Assembly: GCA_035048495.1 (NCBI GenBank)
Contig: JASUTR010000184.1
Location: 310,001-374,000, forward strand
From: Euptelea pleiosperma
Lineage: Eukaryota; Streptophyta; Magnoliopsida; Ranunculales; Eupteleaceae
Direction: 5' to 3'
Length of the DNA: 64,000 nt
Shown: positions 59,085 to 64,000 of the stretch, one piece after another
Layout: each line of letters opens with the position of its first letter
How positions within the stretch are numbered: position 1 is the stretch's first letter
Program-made: the position numbers and the translations under genes
The notes under the pieces: generated by a model
What the model saw: only the letters and a program-made list of their open reading frames with translations
Databases searched by the model: none
Told to the model about the DNA's origin: nothing

Positions 59085-60580
59085 GTGGTTATTGATATTC
59101 GCTTAAAAGTGCTTATTTTAAGCCATTATCCTTTAGCGTTATCACACTCTCCTACGTTAAACTTCGTTATTTATCCACTTTTCTACGTCAATTTCTTTCA
59201 TTGCGTAGAACACACTTTTCTAGACGAAATGGTATATTTGCATGCATTAAACACATTTCTGAAAGTCTAGATTTGAAGCCGTTTTAATTAAGTCTCATTA
59301 CGCACTTTTCGTTATTGCAGAAAACCCGATCGGGCGATTCTTGAGACTTGCGGGCCCACAAACAACCATAGAAGCCCACTATCAAAGCTTAAAGAGCCAA
59401 CAGGCTACGACTAAAAGATACAGGCCAAATACGAGTCAAGTCAGAGGATCATAGAGCCAGATAAAGAACTAAGTGAGAGACAAAGCTGAAGACCAAGAGA
59501 CGGGCCAAAGTGATTAAAAGCGGCACCAAAGGACATAAAATGACGGCTTACGTGATTGGTGACGCCGACTGAAGATTACATTGAAGATCAGGGTTGAAGA
59601 CCCTCTGCCAGCTCTTTTGTCTTTATTTTGTATTATTTTCTCTCTCCTCTCTCCTAATTTTATCTCCATCTCTCTAGACCTTAGCATCCTACCATTAGAT
59701 CATATCATCCTACCATTAGATCATCATATCCCCCGTCCGATCCTCAGATCGACCACCCCAATCCTCAGATCGATCATCCTAACCTTCGATCTCCTCTCCT
59801 CTAGTTCTATCCCATCTCCCATAGCTTTTCCACCGTTAGATCATCCTTCGGACCATTCGATATCTCTAGATCTAACTGTTCGCCAATCTCAAGTTCGACC
59901 CAATCATCATCCCTCTATCTTCACTAATCTAATCATATGGCCCCAAGGCCTTTAATGGTGGCCCACAATGCTAATGGCCAAACGGCCCACTCACATAACG
60001 TCATGGCTCAGTGCTCGTGACCAAAAAGAATCAGAGTGGGCCAATGCTTCACTTAAAATAGAAGAGCACATGGCCTTTTAGGCCGATTTACCTTCTCTTC
60101 CACCTAGGCCCATTAGGCCTTTTCTAAAGCCCACATTAAACCCATGCCCAAGGGAGAAAAGGTCACACATGACCAATTCTCCCAATCACGTACGGGTTTT
60201 TTCTCTTCTCACTATATCCTATCCACATGTCACTCTCTCACCTATCACCTATCACCTATCTTTCCCCAACTAACCCACTTAAACCTCTAACAAACCTACC
60301 CATCTCTCATTAACCTATGACTCCCACTCCCATCTATCAAGCTCGAAGATCTTCTTCTCGAGGTGACAAATGGTCATGGGAGCCACCACATAGCCCACGT
60401 CATCACCAGCTGCCGGGAAGGCACATCTGCCATTTCCTCTCCTCCGTGAAATCTGTTGGCCTCCCCATCCATGCACAAATAGCCTTCCTCCTTCTTCTTC
60501 CCCTTCGCACGGTCTGGTATTCCTTCCCATTTGCCACCACGATGCTTGTGCAAAACCAGCAACACTTGCTCCCCAAGGCG
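59085..60580. other. non-coding, retroelement-like
   Basis: GGCCCA and AGCCCA words and pyrimidine-rich TCTCTC blocks are frequent. Open frames on several strands have biased composition and no family resemblance. Confidence 0.4.
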
Positions 60581-60589
60581 TCTCATGAT

Positions 60590-62720
60590 ACCTGCAACTC
60601 TCCCTGCCGGACTAAGCTCCTATCGCCGCAAGAGTTGCAACCTGCAACTCTTCTTCCCTTTGCCGTCATGTTCTCCTCCATGAGAACCACCGGCATGCTC
60701 TTTTTCTCCAAGCTGATCTCCCTAAAAACCGATGGCTTTCCTTCAAGGAACCACCATCCACCTCACTAGCTCAACCGCCTGAACCACCTGCAACTTCACG
60801 TTGCTACTACTCCCATGGCCAGCAAGAACCAGTTATTAGCCACAAAAGAGAGGAGACGTGGGCTCCTCCCCACGATGGTGTTGTTATCGTTCTCCCTCAC
60901 CACCTTTGTCACTTTCAGACCTACAAAACGGAGTTGTAGGTATTCAACTCAACTAGCAAAGGTGCAGATGTCTCCTCCTCCATTGTAGACAGCACCCATG
61001 TTGCTGCTCCCTCCATTACTGAACCACCACTCCCTTGAAGGTAAGGTCCAGCCCTCTCTATCAACGGTTCTGGAGTTGCAAACCTGCAACTCCAGCAAAC
61101 CACGAACCTACAGCAATACACAATGGGCTCCCACCTTCTTTTCACACCGGAGTTGCAACCTGCAACTCCGGTCCGCCAAGCCTGCAACCTGCTGCACCTC
61201 CACCGTGGATCTCTTCCCCTCTCACAGGCAGCACGGTATTCACCTCCCATCCTCCATCGGTGCTGCTCCGGCAAACCACCTGTTGCTGTTTTAGCAATGT
61301 CACCACCATACCCTCTCACGAACTGCAACATGGCCTGAAACTCGCCCGAGCATCACCACTTACAGGGAGACCATGTGCAGGTTTCTCATCCTCTCGGGCT
61401 TCTCCCAACACTTGCAACTTGTCATGGTTTGCTGCCCCCCACAACTAGTCTTGGTTTCTCCATCTTCACCTTCTTCTTCTTGAGAAGACTAGCAACCCAC
61501 GATTGATGCACCAGCATCCCCTCCATCATACTTTTTCCACAACTGTGCTGCCCGGACAGCAACATAGAAGAGGCTGCTATGTGACAGCCAGCCACGCCTC
61601 TTCTCTCCTCTATCTACATCCTCTATTGACCGGAGTTGCCACCTGCAACTTCCAGCCACCAACACCACCGCATGCCACCATCTCCTTAGCCCCTGTTGCT
61701 GGTCACCTGCAGCACCATTTTTCACCCCTAAACGAACCAGATCTGGTTCGAGGTCTTCACCTGTTGCTGGCCAACCCAGCAACATCCACATCAGCGTCTT
61801 CCCCATGGGTAGAGCCACCTGGAAAACCAGCAACCCCTTGCTAGTCCGCCCTTCTCTTCTTGGCCTTCCTTCTCTTCTTCTTTTTCTTCTTCTTCTTACT
61901 CCACCTGAGTTGAATGACCTGCAACTCTCGTCTTGACCAGATCACCATTGTTACCGGAGTTGCAGACCTGCAACTCCATTAATAACACTTGCTGGTTCCC
62001 TCCTTGTACCAAACCACCACCTGCTGTATCACCTTTCCCTCCTTGCTGGTCGCACACAAACCTACAACATCGTCCTCTCCATTGCTGGCCTCAACTCCAG
62101 CAAATTCCAACCACCACGTAGGTTTTCTCCTTCGAAAACTAGCGTTCTTCACAACCACGGTTTGGTCGTGTATACGTGCTACTCCAGTAGTGTGCTCCTC
62201 CATCAAGCATCCCGTCCATTTCCCACCACCGATTTAATCTTCCATCTTTCCACCTTCTCTTCTTTTGCAAGTCCGTGAGCACGGACCTGCAAACCCCCTT
62301 CTTTCCAGCGTCCTCCATTGTTGCTGCCATTGGGCTTCATCCTCTCCATCCGTCCTTCCACGTTGCTACTCCCACGGACAAGGTAACCTGCAAGTCAAAG
62401 ATAAAAGAGAACCTGTGATCAGAAACGTGCACCAGCAGTGCACCATCTCATCTCCAGAATGTTCCACCCACTGTTGCACGCCTGCAACCATGTGGTGCAT
62501 TCATAATTCGGTCGGCAAGTTCACTCTTTGCTGGATACCAACAGCTACCTCGAAGCGTCTTCCATCTTCCCATTCACGGGTTGAATGCAGTGAGCACCAC
62601 CTCCCTTTTCAGCCATCCACTACGGCCAGACCACGTTACTAGTGGGTTCTCCTTTACCTTCGCAATTGCCTTTACAACCACCTTCTTCACGATGTTGGAG
62701 TTGCAAGCTTGCAACTCCAT
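60590..62720. repeat. region of dyad-symmetric GGAGTTGCA...TGCAACTCC motifs
   Basis: Clear dyads lie at 60631-60652, 61070-61095, 61146-61172, 61954-61978 and 62696-62719. Degenerate ones lie near 61630-61652 and 61906-61929. Spacers are 0 to 4 bases, usually ACC, AACC or GACC. Single arms also occur (60591, 60787). The tract is C-rich on the plus strand. Confidence 0.85.
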
Positions 62721-64000
62721 CACTTATTTGGTTGCTGCCTTCATATGGTAAGATCCTTTTCTCTCTCTAGAATTCTCTAGAATTTCTAATTCTTCTCTTT
62801 TCTCTACTTTTTCTCTTTAAAAGAACCTACTTTCTCTCTCTAGGTCTTTAGTCTTCTTCTTTATCTCTCTACCCTTACTTCCTCTCTCTACTTTTCTTCA
62901 GTTTCTCTCTCTATCACCCTCATTTAATTGCTTGCTGTGTTAGCATTTGTTTTTATTTGAGTTTTGTAATACTTTGATTAATTAATAAAAAATTATTTTG
63001 ATAATTTATTTATTTATTGTGTTTCATTCTATTTTAGTAAATTAGCTGATAAAAATCTCACTAAAAGAATGTTTTAAAGTTTGATTATTACTCCACCATT
63101 CTCATATTTTCATCACTCATTATTCTAAGCAATTTTCGTTATTATTGTTCAACTATTTGCCCTAACCCCGAGTGCGGACGATATCCGACACGAGCCACTA
63201 TACAACCCTGTGATTTTTGCAGGATTTGAGTGAACAAGATTCGGATAATTACAAATATTGTTGAACTTTAGGGTTTCCGTAACCAACGACGTGGAAAAAC
63301 CCTAATTTCATATATTATTATGGCTATACAGGTACAATTCCTCTCACTACCATCAGGTATCACCAAATCTCAGCCATACTGGTATAACTCTTTCTTTAAC
63401 ATGCTTCACATTCAGAGTTTTCTTACATTTTTGTCCCGGTCTGAGCACCGAGGACGGTGCTGTATTTCAGTTGGGGGTGGGGATTTATCAAAACTCATGT
63501 CTTCATAAAAAAAAAAAAGATTGAGAAAAATGAGAAAAAAATGTATTTTTTTGGGTGATAACCTGTGTTTTACAAAGTTTTCTGAGTACTTTCGAAATGC
63601 TTTTCAAATCTTTTACAATGATGAGTACAAACTTTTCGAAAAGTCTATTTATTGAAAATGATGTCTATTTTGAAAAATCACTTATTAGCTCTTCATTCAG
63701 TTTGAAAGCAAACATTACTACAGTGGATTGAAAAATCTTTGTAAACTCAGATTCAGCAAAAATGTTCACATATCAACATCAGAATTATTCGAAGTTTAGA
63801 TTATCCAGATATCCAAGAAGAACAAGTGTGGAGACCTAACCCAGTGAGCTTTTGAGCTTTTCATTATTTCTGAGGGTTATAAAATTATTCTGAGTCACAA
63901 AATTAATAAGAGAAATCCCAAAGCTCAATAATAATTATCGAACTATTTGTGGGTCTTACCTAAAAGGAAAACAAATTAGAAACTCACACAAAAAGATAAA
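62721..64000. other. non-coding, Athila/Tat-like retroelement flank
   Basis: Phrases such as GCGGACGATATCCGACACG (near 63174) and AGTTGGGGGTGGGGATTT (near 63469) resemble untranslated regions of Athila/Tat-type Ty3 elements. No coding domain or LTR border is visible before the window ends. Confidence 0.4.

Noticed and set aside
60317..62642. Several 60-150 codon open frames in the C-rich tract
   Set aside because: Frames are open on both strands because of composition; residues are Pro/Ser/Thr/His-biased with no domain or family resemblance.

Overview
This is plant nuclear DNA, from an angiosperm by its transposon types. One host gene organises almost the whole window: an oxysterol-binding-protein-related gene (ORP, plant ORP1C/ORP1D-like) on the minus strand. 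It starts at 55420 and runs off the left edge. Eight exons carry 743 codons in 2,229 bases, with no stop codons, phase-consistent GT-AG junctions, an N-terminal PH domain and most of the lipid-binding ORD domain. About 70 C-terminal residues should lie outside the window. The 2.2 kb of coding sequence is spread over more than 55 kb because five introns are swollen by transposable elements: about 25.2 kb (intron 7), 16.5 kb (intron 4), 5.0 kb (intron 2), 4.1 kb (intron 3) and 2.2 kb (intron 5). The species cannot be named from this sequence.

Intron 7 (238-25475) holds a miniature LTR element (1540-2821) with a tiny hAT-like MITE inside it. Next is a 12.4 kb Ty3/Gypsy element of the Tat type (3379-15809, minus strand, target duplication GTAAA) that carries an opposite-strand, apparently spliced extra ORF. 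That element is itself hit by a 342 bp TRIM (7832-8173) and a 1.5 kb composite insertion (3685-5207). Then come an L1-type LINE (17006-21993) broken by a solo copia LTR and a MITE, a second LINE (22224-24052) with an 18-bp target duplication, and a short LINE whose 5' end is a perfect 48-bp palindrome.

Intron 4 (28235-44762) holds a decayed Tat-like Ty3 element broken by a 464 bp TRIM, a 1.4 kb terminal-inverted-repeat element and a hAT-type MITE. It also holds an inverted second copy of the 1.4 kb element that carries an organelle-like group II intron fragment, a chromovirus-like Ty3 remnant, a LINE fragment, a copia LTR plus gag, and a decayed copia integrase/gag remnant. Introns 2, 3 and 5 hold smaller MITEs, a LINE tail, a tandem repeat and a microsatellite.

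Right of the gene (55421-64000) are its promoter and leader, a MITE, a copia 5' LTR with broken gag (56545-59084), and about 5 kb of non-coding sequence that looks retroelement-derived. The middle of that tract (60.59-62.72 kb) holds at least five dyad-symmetric copies of a GGAGTTGCA...TGCAACTCC motif, which I could not assign to any known feature.

The biology visible here is one conserved housekeeping gene kept intact while its introns collect nested transposons of at least ten families, mostly defective. I see no bacterial-type system, CRISPR array, rRNA or tRNA gene.
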